Below are positions 16,507 through 23,671 of a stretch of 64,000 bases of DNA, piece by piece (position 1 is the stretch's first letter; every line of letters starts with the position of its first letter). Location of the stretch: NCBI GenBank assembly GCA_035649495.1, contig DASRJL010000020.1:1-64000 (forward strand), given 5' to 3'. This stretch comes from SG8-41 sp035649495 (GTDB taxonomy: Bacteria > Pseudomonadota > Gammaproteobacteria > Burkholderiales > SG8-41). A model generated the notes under the pieces. It was not told the DNA's origin. It saw only the letters and a program-made list of their open reading frames with translations, and did no database searches. The position numbers were made by a program, and so were the translations under genes.

Positions 16507-17100
16507 ATGGCTGCTGAAGAACTGCTGATCGGCCTGGTCTCCATCAGCGACCGCGCGTCGCAGGGCGTCTACAAGGACGAGGGGATTCCCGCGCTCGAAG
16601 AGTGGTTTGGAAAAGCGCTGGCGGCCCCTGCATGGAAGACGGTAACGCGCCTGATTCCCGACGAGCGGCCCGTGATCGAAGCGACGCTGAAGGAACTCGT
16701 AGACAGGGAGGGCTGCCATCTCGTGCTCACGACCGGCGGCACGGGCCCCGCGCAGCGCGACGTCACGCCCGAAGCCACGCTCGCGGTCGCGGACAGGGAA
16801 ATGCCGGGTTTCGGCGAGCAGATGCGGCAGATCAGCCTGAAGTTCGTTCCGACGGCGATCCTCTCGCGGCAGGTCGGGGTCATCCGCGGCAAGGCGCTGA
16901 TCCTCAACCTGCCCGGACAGCCGAAAGCGATCAAGGAAACCCTCGAGGGTGTGAAGGGACCAGGCGGCGAGCAGGTCGTCCCGGGAATTTTTGCGGCGGT
17001 GCCGTACTGTATCGATCTGATCGGCGGGCCGTACATCGAGACCAACGAGGCGGTGGTGAAGGCCTTTCGGCCGAAGTCGGCCATCCGACCGAAGAAGTGA
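16507..17100 (+). CDS. mogA: Molybdopterin adenylyltransferase
   Basis: This enzyme adenylates molybdopterin before molybdate insertion. It has 197 residues, the MogA rather than the shorter MoaB length. Motifs: IGLVSISDRASQGVYKDEGIP, LVLTTGGTGPAQRDVTPEAT (the catalytic TGGTG loop) and LILNLPGQPKAIKETL. The C-terminal VPGIFAAVPYCIDLIGGPYIE is family-specific. The stop codon TGA is the first base triplet of a following GTGACCA array. Confidence 0.95.
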   Translation: MAAEELLIGLVSISDRASQGVYKDEGIPALEEWFGKALAAPAWKTVTRLIPDERPVIEATLKELVDREGCHLVLTTGGTGPAQRDVTPEATLAVADREMPGFGEQMRQISLKFVPTAILSRQVGVIRGKALILNLPGQPKAIKETLEGVKGPGGEQVVPGIFAAVPYCIDLIGGPYIETNEAVVKAFRPKSAIRPKK

Positions 17101-17119
17101 CCAGTGACCAGTGACCAGT
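17097..17119. repeat. 7-bp tandem array (GTGACCA unit) on the mogA stop
   Basis: Three identical GTGACCA units followed by GT. The first unit contains the mogA stop codon (17098-17100). No opposite arm is visible before the next gene. Confidence 0.85.
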
Positions 17120-17142
17120 AATTTTCAGCTTGAGAGATAACC

Positions 17143-17433
17143 GTGTGCCGCAACATCAAGACGCTGTTCAATTTCGAGCCGCCCGCGACGGAGGCGGAAA
17201 TCCGGGCCTCCGCGCTGCAGTTCGTGCGCAAGCTCTCCGGCTACAACAAGCCTTCCAGAGCCAACGAAGCGGCGTTCAACCTTGCAATCGAGCAGGTGAG
17301 CGATGCCGCGCGAACGCTCGTGCGCTCCCTTATCGCTTCGACGCCTCCGCGAGATCGCGACGTCGAGCGGGCGAAGGCCATGGCCGAAGCGGCGAAGCGC
17401 TTCAGCCATGCACGCATGACCCCTGACGCATGA
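17143..17433 (+). CDS. DUF2277 family protein
   Basis: A 96-residue protein. The N-terminus MCRNIKTLFNFEPPATEAEIRASALQFVRK is characteristic of DUF2277, a small soluble bacterial family of unknown function. The first codon is GTG at 17143. The last residues (ARMTPDA) and the stop are encoded by the 7-bp array that follows (17413-17442), so the natural C-terminus has been replaced or extended by repeat sequence. It lies between mogA and an esterase gene on the same strand. Confidence 0.88.
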   Translation: MCRNIKTLFNFEPPATEAEIRASALQFVRKLSGYNKPSRANEAAFNLAIEQVSDAARTLVRSLIASTPPRDRDVERAKAMAEAAKRFSHARMTPDA

Positions 17434-17442
17434 CCCCTGACC
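17413..17442. repeat. 7-bp tandem array (GCATGAC/CCCTGAC) inside the DUF2277 3' end
   Basis: GCATGAC CCCTGAC GCATGAC CCCTGAC, four units in alternation. The array encodes the end of the DUF2277 protein and its stop codon (17431-17433) and ends one base before the ATG of the esterase gene. Confidence 0.82.
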
Positions 17443-18120
17443 ATGTCCATACTCGAAACCATCGAAATCGAAACCGGCGTGAACCCCACCGCTGCCGTCA
17501 TCTGGATGCACGGCCTGGGCGCCGACGGCAATGATTTCGTGCCTATCGTGGGCGAGCTCGGCCTGGAGAAGGCGCCCGCGGTTCGCTTCGTCTTCCCGCA
17601 CGCGCCGATGCGGCCGGTGACGATCAACAACGGCTACGTCATGCGCGCGTGGTACGACGTCCTGTTCGGCAACCTCGAAGGCACCTCGCGCAAGGTGGAC
17701 GAGCAGGGCGTGCGCGATTCCGAAGGCCAGATCGGCGCGCTGATCGAGCGCGAGACGAAGCGCGGGATTCCCGCGGAGAGCATCGTGCTCGCCGGTTTCT
17801 CGCAGGGCGGCGCGATCGCGCTGCAGACCGGCCTGCGCTACCCGGCGAAGCTCGCCGGCATCATGGCGCTGTCGACCTACCTGCCGCTCGCCGCCGTGCT
17901 GCCGCAGGAAGCCACGCCCGCCAACAGGAAGACCCCTATTTTCATGGCGCACGGCATATACGATCCGGTCGTGGCCCACGTCATGGGCTCGACGTCACGC
18001 GTCACGCTCGCCGGGCTGGGCTACCCGGTGGAGTGGCACGAGTACCCGATGCAGCATTCCGTGTGCGCTGAGGAAGTCGCGGACATCGGCGCGTGGCTGC
18101 GACGGGTGCTGTGCGGCTGA
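17443..18120 (+). CDS. Alpha/beta-hydrolase carboxylesterase (phospholipase/carboxylesterase family)
   Basis: A 225-residue cytoplasmic serine esterase of the EstB/acyl-protein thioesterase-like family. The oxyanion block is WMHGLGADGNDFVP (residues 21-34). The nucleophile is Ser120 in LAGFSQGG, the acid is probably Asp174 in GIYDPVV and the base His205 in MQHSVC. All triad positions are intact and the length is normal. It follows the DUF2277 gene with a nine-base gap. Natural substrate unknown. Confidence 0.93.
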   Translation: MSILETIEIETGVNPTAAVIWMHGLGADGNDFVPIVGELGLEKAPAVRFVFPHAPMRPVTINNGYVMRAWYDVLFGNLEGTSRKVDEQGVRDSEGQIGALIERETKRGIPAESIVLAGFSQGGAIALQTGLRYPAKLAGIMALSTYLPLAAVLPQEATPANRKTPIFMAHGIYDPVVAHVMGSTSRVTLAGLGYPVEWHEYPMQHSVCAEEVADIGAWLRRVLCG

Positions 18121-18123
18121 AAT

Positions 18124-18313
18124 GCGGACCGGATAATGCGGTCCGGACAATGCGGTTCAGGTAGAGCGGTCCAAATGAAGCGGTCCGAGTAACCCGCTGT
18201 ATCTGCACCGCCGTATCTGCACCGCCGTATCTGCACCGTCCTATCTGCACCGCCCTATCTGCACCGCCGTATCTGCACCGTCCTATCTGCACCGCCCTAT
18301 CTGAGCCGCTCTT
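18124..18313. repeat. Inverted 14-bp tandem arrays between esterase and CoA-transferase genes
   Basis: The left half at 18124-18193 holds five 14-bp units beginning GCGG (for example GCGGTCCGGACAAT). The right half at 18194-18305 holds eight 14-bp units of type CCGCCGTATCTGCA, with a degenerate ninth running into the stop of the CoA-transferase gene. Reversed, the right unit reads GCGG-TGCAGATA-nn, matching the degenerate left unit, so the halves are inverted. The period is exactly twice 7. It lies between convergent genes. Confidence 0.9.
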
Positions 18314-19502
18314 AGGCAACAACACCTTGTTGCCGTAGAGCCGCGATGCGCTCTGGCGGCAGCCCGAGCAGCTCGCGCAGCACTTCGTCAGTGTGTTCCC
18401 CCAGCCGCGGAGCGGGGTGCGAAATCGCGGGTCCGGCGCCATCCAGCTTGATGGGATTGCCCGGCAGGCGCACTCGGCCCACGTCGGGATGGTCGTATTC
18501 GAGGATCATCTCACGCTCGGCGACGGGCGGCTCCGCGAATGCACCGTCCAGACCGTTGACGGGCGCCGCGGGCACCTCCGCGGCACGCAGCCTCGCCAGC
18601 CAGTCAGCGACGGTCCGCGTGCCCAGGATGGCCTCGAGCGCAGGGACGAGTGTTTCGCGATTCTCGAGCCGCTTCGGGTTGGTGGCGAAGCGCGGATCCT
18701 CCGCCATGGCGGGCTCGCCCAGCACTGCGCACAGCTTGCGCCAGAAATTCTCCTGGCGCGTCGCGATCACCACGTAGCCGTCCTGCGCCCGGAACGCCTG
18801 CCACGGAACGGTGAACTCATGGGCGGAGCCCTGGGGCAGCGGCAGCTCGCCCGAGCTCAGGTAGAGCGTGCCGATATAGGAGAGGAGGTTCAGCATCCCG
18901 TCGAACATGGTCGTCTCGACGCGCCGCCCCCTGCCCGTGCGCTCGCGCTCGTAGAGAGCCGCGAGTATTCCCTTGCACGAGAAAATGCCGCCGGACAGGT
19001 CCGCGAGCGGCACGCCGACGCGCGCGGGCGGCCGGCCCGGCTCGCCGGTGAAGCTCATGTGGCCGCTGATCGCCTGGATGATGATGTCGAGCGCCGGGTA
19101 GTCCTTGTAGGCGCCGTCGGCTCCGAACCCGGTGACCGAGCACTGGATGATGCGCGGATTCAATGCCGAGAGCGTCGCGTAGTCGACCTTCAGGCGCTCC
19201 AGCACGCCCGCCCGGAAATTGTCGATCACGACGTCCGAAATCCTGACGAGATCGTGGAAGAGCGCGCGTCCGGCGTCGGTCTTCAGGTTGATGACGACGC
19301 TCTTCTTGTTGCGGTTGAACGTGAGAAACAGCGTGCTGACGCCCCGGTACGGCGCCACGGAGGGGATGCGGCCCAGATCGCCTTCGGGCGCTTCGATCTT
19401 GATCACCTCCGCTCCCAGGTCCGACAGCACCTGCGAGCCGTAAGTGCCGGCGATGATCTGGCCGAGCTCCAGAATGCGCACGCCTTGGAGCGGATGCGAC
19501 AT
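18312..19502 (-). CDS. CoA-transferase family III (CaiB/BaiF)
   Basis: A 396-residue enzyme moving CoA between carboxylic acids. N-terminal block: GVRILELGQIIAGTYGSQVLSDLGAEVIKIEAP. The catalytic Asp is expected at Asp139 in YPALDIIIQAISGH, followed by GVPLADLSGG. The ATG at 19502 shares one base with the stop of the upstream acyl-CoA dehydrogenase gene (TAATG), a tight operon junction. With the acyl-CoA dehydrogenase and CitE-like lyase it forms a likely acyl-CoA catabolic module; the acid is unknown. Confidence 0.93.
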   Translation of the reverse strand: MSHPLQGVRILELGQIIAGTYGSQVLSDLGAEVIKIEAPEGDLGRIPSVAPYRGVSTLFLTFNRNKKSVVINLKTDAGRALFHDLVRISDVVIDNFRAGVLERLKVDYATLSALNPRIIQCSVTGFGADGAYKDYPALDIIIQAISGHMSFTGEPGRPPARVGVPLADLSGGIFSCKGILAALYERERTGRGRRVETTMFDGMLNLLSYIGTLYLSSGELPLPQGSAHEFTVPWQAFRAQDGYVVIATRQENFWRKLCAVLGEPAMAEDPRFATNPKRLENRETLVPALEAILGTRTVADWLARLRAAEVPAAPVNGLDGAFAEPPVAEREMILEYDHPDVGRVRLPGNPIKLDGAGPAISHPAPRLGEHTDEVLRELLGLPPERIAALRQQGVVA

Positions 19503-20644
19503 TACAATCCGAGCCCGCGGGCGATGATGTTCCGCTGGATCTCGGACGTGCCCGCGCCTATCGTCGCCAGCCGCGAATCGCGGAAGAAGCGCTGCATCGG
19601 GTACTCCATGCAGTAGCCGTAGCCGCCCAGTATCTGCAGCCCCAGGTCGGAAACCGCCTTGTAGGTCTCTCCGGTGTGGAGCTTCACCACCGCGGCGTCG
19701 TGCCGCGTCGCTTTGCTCTGCGACATGAGCCAGGCGTAGCGGTAAACCAGCATGCGCGAGATATCGAGCATCACCTTCATGTCCGCGAGCTTGTGCGAGA
19801 TCGCCTGGAACTGCCCGATGGCGCGGCCGAACTGCTTGCGAGTCTTCGCGTAGGCGAGCGCGTACTCGAACGCCGCCGTCGCCGCCCCGGTGCGCGCCGC
19901 GGACAGGCACAGGCGCTCGTACCAGAGATAGGCATCGACGGCTTCCCAGCCGCGGTCCACCGCGCCGAGGATGGCGGACGCCGGCACTTTGACGTCGGAA
20001 TAGAACACCTGCGTCGTTCCGATCGCCCGCTGGCCGAGCGTCGCGATCCTGCGGACGTCTATGCCCGGCAGCTTCGTGTCCACCAGGAAATTGGTGATAC
20101 CTTCCTGCTTGCGCTTTCCATCGGCCGTGCGTGTCACCAGCAGGCAGTAGTCGCTCAAATCCATGCCCGAAGTGAAGACCTTCTGGCCGTTGATCACGTA
20201 GTCGCCGTCCGCGGCGACCGCGCGGGTCGTCAGGGCCGCGGCGTCGGATCCCGCTTGCGGCTCGCTGAGTCCGAAGCAGAAGGACAGCTCCCCGCGCGCG
20301 ACCCTGGGCAGGAGCCGCTCCTTCTGCTCGCGCGTGCCGTGCTCCATTACCGCGTAGCCGCCGTAGGTGAGCGTGCGGAACACCCACATTCCCAGCTCTT
20401 CGAAATGCCGGCCCGCCTCCTCCAGCAGGATGGCAAGCTCGATTGCGGAGGCGCCGGCGCCGCCATACTCCGCGGGCAGGATCAACCCGAACCAGCCGTG
20501 CTTCGCCAGCGCGTCGTAGGCCTCCCGCGGCGGGCGCGCTTCGCTGTCGCAGCGCTCGGCGTACTCGGGCGTGCACACTTCACCCAACAGCGCCTGGAGA
20601 TGGTCGCGCAGCGCTTCCTGCTCGGGTGTGAACGAGAAGTCCAT
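19502..20644 (-). CDS. Acyl-CoA dehydrogenase
   Basis: A 380-residue FAD enzyme introducing a 2,3-double bond into an acyl-CoA. Motifs: LPAEYGGAGASAIELAIL, CFGLSEPQAGSDAAAL (FAD and substrate binding), DYVINGQKVFTSG, ARTGAATAAFEYALAYAKTRKQFG and ILGGYGYCMEYPMQRFFRDSRLATIGAGTSEIQRNIIAR. I use the ATG at 20644 (MDFSFTPEQEAL, the usual start); the ATG at 20656 falls in the repeat array. It is coupled by a one-base overlap to the CoA transferase. Confidence 0.94.
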   Translation of the reverse strand: MDFSFTPEQEALRDHLQALLGEVCTPEYAERCDSEARPPREAYDALAKHGWFGLILPAEYGGAGASAIELAILLEEAGRHFEELGMWVFRTLTYGGYAVMEHGTREQKERLLPRVARGELSFCFGLSEPQAGSDAAALTTRAVAADGDYVINGQKVFTSGMDLSDYCLLVTRTADGKRKQEGITNFLVDTKLPGIDVRRIATLGQRAIGTTQVFYSDVKVPASAILGAVDRGWEAVDAYLWYERLCLSAARTGAATAAFEYALAYAKTRKQFGRAIGQFQAISHKLADMKVMLDISRMLVYRYAWLMSQSKATRHDAAVVKLHTGETYKAVSDLGLQILGGYGYCMEYPMQRFFRDSRLATIGAGTSEIQRNIIARGLGL

Positions 20645-20650
20645 AAAACC

Positions 20651-20720
20651 CGTCATGCGTCAGGGGCCAGGGGTCCGGGGTGCTTGACTCGCATGACCCA
20701 TGACGCATGACCCATGACGG
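20651..20720. repeat. Inverted 7-bp arrays between CitE-like and acyl-CoA dehydrogenase genes
   Basis: The left arm at 20651-20680 reads CGTCATG CGTCAGG GGCCAGG GGTCCGGGG. The right arm at 20691-20720 reads GCATGAC CCATGAC GCATGAC CCATGAC GG. Partly inverse complementary, with a 10-bp loop. Confidence 0.8.
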
Positions 20721-20723
20721 CTG

Positions 20724-21611
20724 TTAACGATCCAGCTTCGCGAGCTCCAGCACGCGCTTCGCACGCTGGTACATCGCGTAATCGACCAGCTTGCCATCCA
20801 CGACGATGGCTGCCGCGGCGCCGGTCTTTTCCACGGCTTCAAACTCGGTAACCACCCGCCTGTAGTAGATGATCTCCTCTTCGGGAACGGCATAGGCCCG
20901 CCGCACCGGCGCGATCTGCTTGGGGTGTATCACCGCGCGGCCGACGTAACCCAGGCGTGCGGAAAGGCGCGAGTCCTGAATCAGTCCCTGCTCGTCCCCT
21001 AGATCGCTGAAGACGCCGTCGAGCGGATACATCTTGCCCGCAGCCCGGGTGTCGAGCAGCACCTTGGATCTGGCGTAGAGCAGCTCCGTCCCCTCGATGG
21101 ACCAGCTGCAGCCCAGGTCGGTCTGGAGATCACCATCGCGCGCCGAGCCGAAAGTGACGCTCGCGACGCGCGGCGAGGCGGTGACGAGGTCGTAGCATCG
21201 ATACACCCCAGGGGCGCTTTCGATCGAGAGGATGATTTCCACGGAGCCGGGCGCGAGCTTCGCACGCGCCTCCAGTGCGTCCAGCGCGGCGGCCGCGTCC
21301 CGCACTTCATCGGCCGTCTCGGCCTTGGCCATGATTATCGCCGACAGGCCGGGACGGACGACGGCGGCGAGATCGTCGGCGAGCATTCCCGTTGCGGACG
21401 CATTGGTCCGCACGAACATCGCCGGCCCGCCGCCCTTGCCGGCCGCACCGTCCACGGTCTTCGCCACGAGCACGCGGGCCTCCGCCTTAGCCGTCAGCGG
21501 AACCGAGTCCTCCAGGTCGAAGATGACCGCATCGGCGCCGCTTTCGAGCGCCTTGCCCATCACGCGCTCCTTGCCGCCGGGTGCGAAGAGTGCGGTTCGT
21601 AGTGGCTTCAC
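20724..21611 (-). CDS. CitE-like CoA ester lyase (HpcH/HpaI superfamily)
   Basis: A 295-residue enzyme, probably cleaving a 3-hydroxyacyl-CoA such as malyl-CoA or citramalyl-CoA. Motifs: LRTALFAPGGKERVM (the usual LYVPG start is modified), ADAVIFDLEDSVP (Mg ligands), MFVRTNA, EIILSIESAPGVY (Glu metal ligand), FGSARDGDLQTDLG and GYVGRAVIHPKQI. Length matches the family. It is upstream of the acyl-CoA dehydrogenase and CoA transferase, consistent with breakdown of a branched dicarboxylic acid (inference). Confidence 0.9.
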   Translation of the reverse strand: MKPLRTALFAPGGKERVMGKALESGADAVIFDLEDSVPLTAKAEARVLVAKTVDGAAGKGGGPAMFVRTNASATGMLADDLAAVVRPGLSAIIMAKAETADEVRDAAAALDALEARAKLAPGSVEIILSIESAPGVYRCYDLVTASPRVASVTFGSARDGDLQTDLGCSWSIEGTELLYARSKVLLDTRAAGKMYPLDGVFSDLGDEQGLIQDSRLSARLGYVGRAVIHPKQIAPVRRAYAVPEEEIIYYRRVVTEFEAVEKTGAAAAIVVDGKLVDYAMYQRAKRVLELAKLDR

Positions 21612-21640
21612 TCCGTTACGTCTCCTGTTAAATGCAAATT

Positions 21641-21789
21641 AGCCACGGAACCACACGGAAGTACACGGACGCGAAGAACGATACGGACGAATGCAACATC
21701 GAACTCGCACAAGCGCTGTTCCACCGACCTGCTCCATTTCGGAGGCCCTCTTATCCAAATTCCGTGTGTTTCCGTGTGATTCCGTGGCC
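21641..21789. repeat. CACGGA inverted-repeat element, copy 3
   Basis: The left arm at 21641-21670 has CCACGGAACC, ACACGGAAGT, ACACGGA. The right arm at 21760-21789 has TTCCGTGTGT, TTCCGTGTGA, TTCCGTGGCC. An 89-bp centre without a reading frame separates them. It lies between the class II aldolase and CitE-like genes, both on the minus strand. Confidence 0.87.
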
Positions 21790-21797
21790 AAAGCTTC

Positions 21798-22505
21798 TTA
21801 CTTCTTCATTCCGGCGAGCGCCTTCGCCCGCCACGCCGGCCACGCGCGGTTGTAATTCTGCGCGGGATTCGACGCCTTCACTTCCGCGTCGTCTATGTAG
21901 GTGATCTTCCCGCCCGGGCCCGCGATCGCCATCGCCTGCATCTGCATGCGCGCGTTGATCTCAAGGTAAATGCTTCGGCCGACCGCGCGCGGCAGATTCT
22001 CTCCCACGACCGTCGCGCCGTGCCCGCGCATCAGCGCCGCGGGCGCGCTTGCCAGCGTACTCGCGAGCGCCCTGCCGAGGAACGGCGTCTTCACCAGCAG
22101 ATCGGTGCCCGTCTGGACGTCGCGTATCTCGAAGTTCGGGAGCCCCTCGCCGACGAACGCCGCCATGTGGAACACCGGTCGCAGCCCCACCGTGGTCACG
22201 CTGAAGGGCACGACTGTGTGCGAGTGGCTGTGGACCACCGACATCACTTCCGGCCGCGCCTTGAGGACCTCGCCGTGGATAAAGCGCTCACGCACCGATT
22301 CGCGCCCCTTCGGGTCTATCGGGTTGCTGTCCAGGTCGTACTCGATGATGTGCTCCTCAGTCACGTTCTCCGGCGCGATGTGCCCCGCGAGAAAGTAACG
22401 GTTCGGATCGCGCTCGGAGCGCACGCTGACGTGCCCGTAGGCATCGATCACATCGTGCTCGGCGAGTATGCGGTATGCGGCGACGAGGTCTTCGATCTGG
22501 CTCAT
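21798..22505 (-). CDS. Class II aldolase/adducin family protein
   Basis: A 235-residue zinc-dependent aldolase or decarboxylase of the fuculose-1-phosphate aldolase fold. Visible: DAYGHVSVRS near residue 22, GEVLKARPEVMSVVHSHSHTVVPFSV with the His zinc ligands near residues 93-95, and ALMRGHGATVVGENL with the third His. A second homologue (26248-27021) lies 4 kb away with the same motif order. It is separated from its Bug neighbour by repeat arrays. Confidence 0.9.
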   Translation of the reverse strand: MSQIEDLVAAYRILAEHDVIDAYGHVSVRSERDPNRYFLAGHIAPENVTEEHIIEYDLDSNPIDPKGRESVRERFIHGEVLKARPEVMSVVHSHSHTVVPFSVTTVGLRPVFHMAAFVGEGLPNFEIRDVQTGTDLLVKTPFLGRALASTLASAPAALMRGHGATVVGENLPRAVGRSIYLEINARMQMQAMAIAGPGGKITYIDDAEVKASNPAQNYNRAWPAWRAKALAGMKK

Positions 22506-22523
22506 TCGTGCTCCTTCGGATCA

Positions 22524-22585
22524 GGATTCGGGATTCGGGATTCGGGATTCGCACCGGTCACTGGTCACCGGTCACTGGTCACTCA
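22524..22585. repeat. Two back-to-back 7-bp arrays (GGATTCG and CCGGTCA)
   Basis: Four perfect GGATTCG copies (22524-22551) are followed directly by CCGGTCA CTGGTCA CCGGTCA CTGGTCA CTC (22554-22584). The stop of the Bug gene (complement of 22583-22585) is in the last unit. Two unrelated unit sequences share one period at a single locus. Confidence 0.88.
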
Positions 22586-23575
22586 GTCGGCCTTGATCTT
22601 CGCGGCCGAGACCACCCGCGACCAGCGCGCGAGCTCGCTCCTCACCAGCTCGCCCAGGCGCTCGGGCGAACCGCCGCCGGGGTTCATGCCCTGCTTCACG
22701 AGCGCCTCCCGCGGCTCGGGCTGCTGCAGCACCGCGTTGACTTCGGCGTTGAGCTTCGCCACCGCCGCCGCGGGCGTGCCGGCGGGCGCGAATGCGGCGT
22801 ACCATGTATAGACTTCCAGGCGCGGTAGGCCCTGTTCCTTGAACGTCGGCACGTCGGGAAACGCCGGCCAGCGCTCCTCGCTCATCACCCCCAGCATGCG
22901 CAGCCTGCCGCTCGTCACGTACGCCTGGGCGCTCTGCACGGCTGCGACCGTCGACTGCACGTGTCCGGCCACCGCGTCGGTGATCGCCCCGGCAAAACCC
23001 TTGTACGGCACGTGGACGATGTTGATCCCCGCTTCGAGCTTGAAGAGCTCCATCGTGAGGTGCTGCGGCCCGCCGTTGCCGGGCGATGAATAGTAGAGCT
23101 CGCCCGGACGGCGCTTCGCGAGATCGATGAAATCCCGCACGGACTTCACCGGCAGTTGCGGGTGTACGACCAGAGACAGCGAGCTGGTGGCGATCAGCAC
23201 GACCGGCGCGAAGTTCTTCACCGGGTCGAACGGCAGCTTCGGGTAGATGGCCGGGGTCATGCCGAAGGACGTGGCGGTAAAGAGCACAGTGTGGCCGTCG
23301 GGCACAGCCTTGGCGACGAACTCCGCCCCGATGTTGCCAGTCGCGCCGGCGCGGTTGTCGACGATGACGCTCACCTTCCAGCGCTCGGCGAGCCGCGGTC
23401 CCAGCGTGCGCGCAAGGAGGTCGGCCCCGGTGCCCGGGGTGTACGGCACGACGATCTGGACGTTACGTTGCGGAAAGGCGGGCACCCCCTGCCCGCAAGC
23501 CAACGGATGCCAGCACGCGGCAGCGAGACCGGCCGTGCAGAGCCCGGCACGCCGCGCCTTCCGTACGAACGTCAC
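22583..23575 (-). CDS. Bug/TctC-family periplasmic receptor
   Basis: A 330-residue receptor. The basic n-region (TFVRKARRAG) and hydrophobic core lead to a cleavage near ACG-QG, then VQIVVPYTPGTGADLLAR, NRAGATGNIGAEF and AVPDGHTVLF. The start is a GTG at 23575 with GAGGAG nine bases upstream; the open frame further upstream is antisense to the Rieske gene and is rejected. It is divergent from the Rieske dioxygenase genes and may supply an aromatic acid to them (inference). Confidence 0.88.
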   Translation of the reverse strand: MTFVRKARRAGLCTAGLAAACWHPLACGQGVPAFPQRNVQIVVPYTPGTGADLLARTLGPRLAERWKVSVIVDNRAGATGNIGAEFVAKAVPDGHTVLFTATSFGMTPAIYPKLPFDPVKNFAPVVLIATSSLSLVVHPQLPVKSVRDFIDLAKRRPGELYYSSPGNGGPQHLTMELFKLEAGINIVHVPYKGFAGAITDAVAGHVQSTVAAVQSAQAYVTSGRLRMLGVMSEERWPAFPDVPTFKEQGLPRLEVYTWYAAFAPAGTPAAAVAKLNAEVNAVLQQPEPREALVKQGMNPGGGSPERLGELVRSELARWSRVVSAAKIKAD

Positions 23576-23671
23576 GTGTCGCTGCTCCTCAAATGACGGT
23601 TCTTTTTTTCCCACCAGGGCACTATTATGCAGAAAATTGACAGGCCACAGCAGTCTTGCGAGGCTAGCACG

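Noticed and set aside
18312..20576. A 754-residue minus-strand frame that would fuse an unknown domain to the CoA transferase
   Set aside because: The N-terminal half is a shadow of the acyl-CoA dehydrogenase in another frame; the TAATG junction gives the true start.
903..21789. Near-equal spacing (about 10.4 kb) of the three CACGGA elements
   Set aside because: Three copies are too few; no fourth copy occurs at the next interval, so the spacing is taken as chance.
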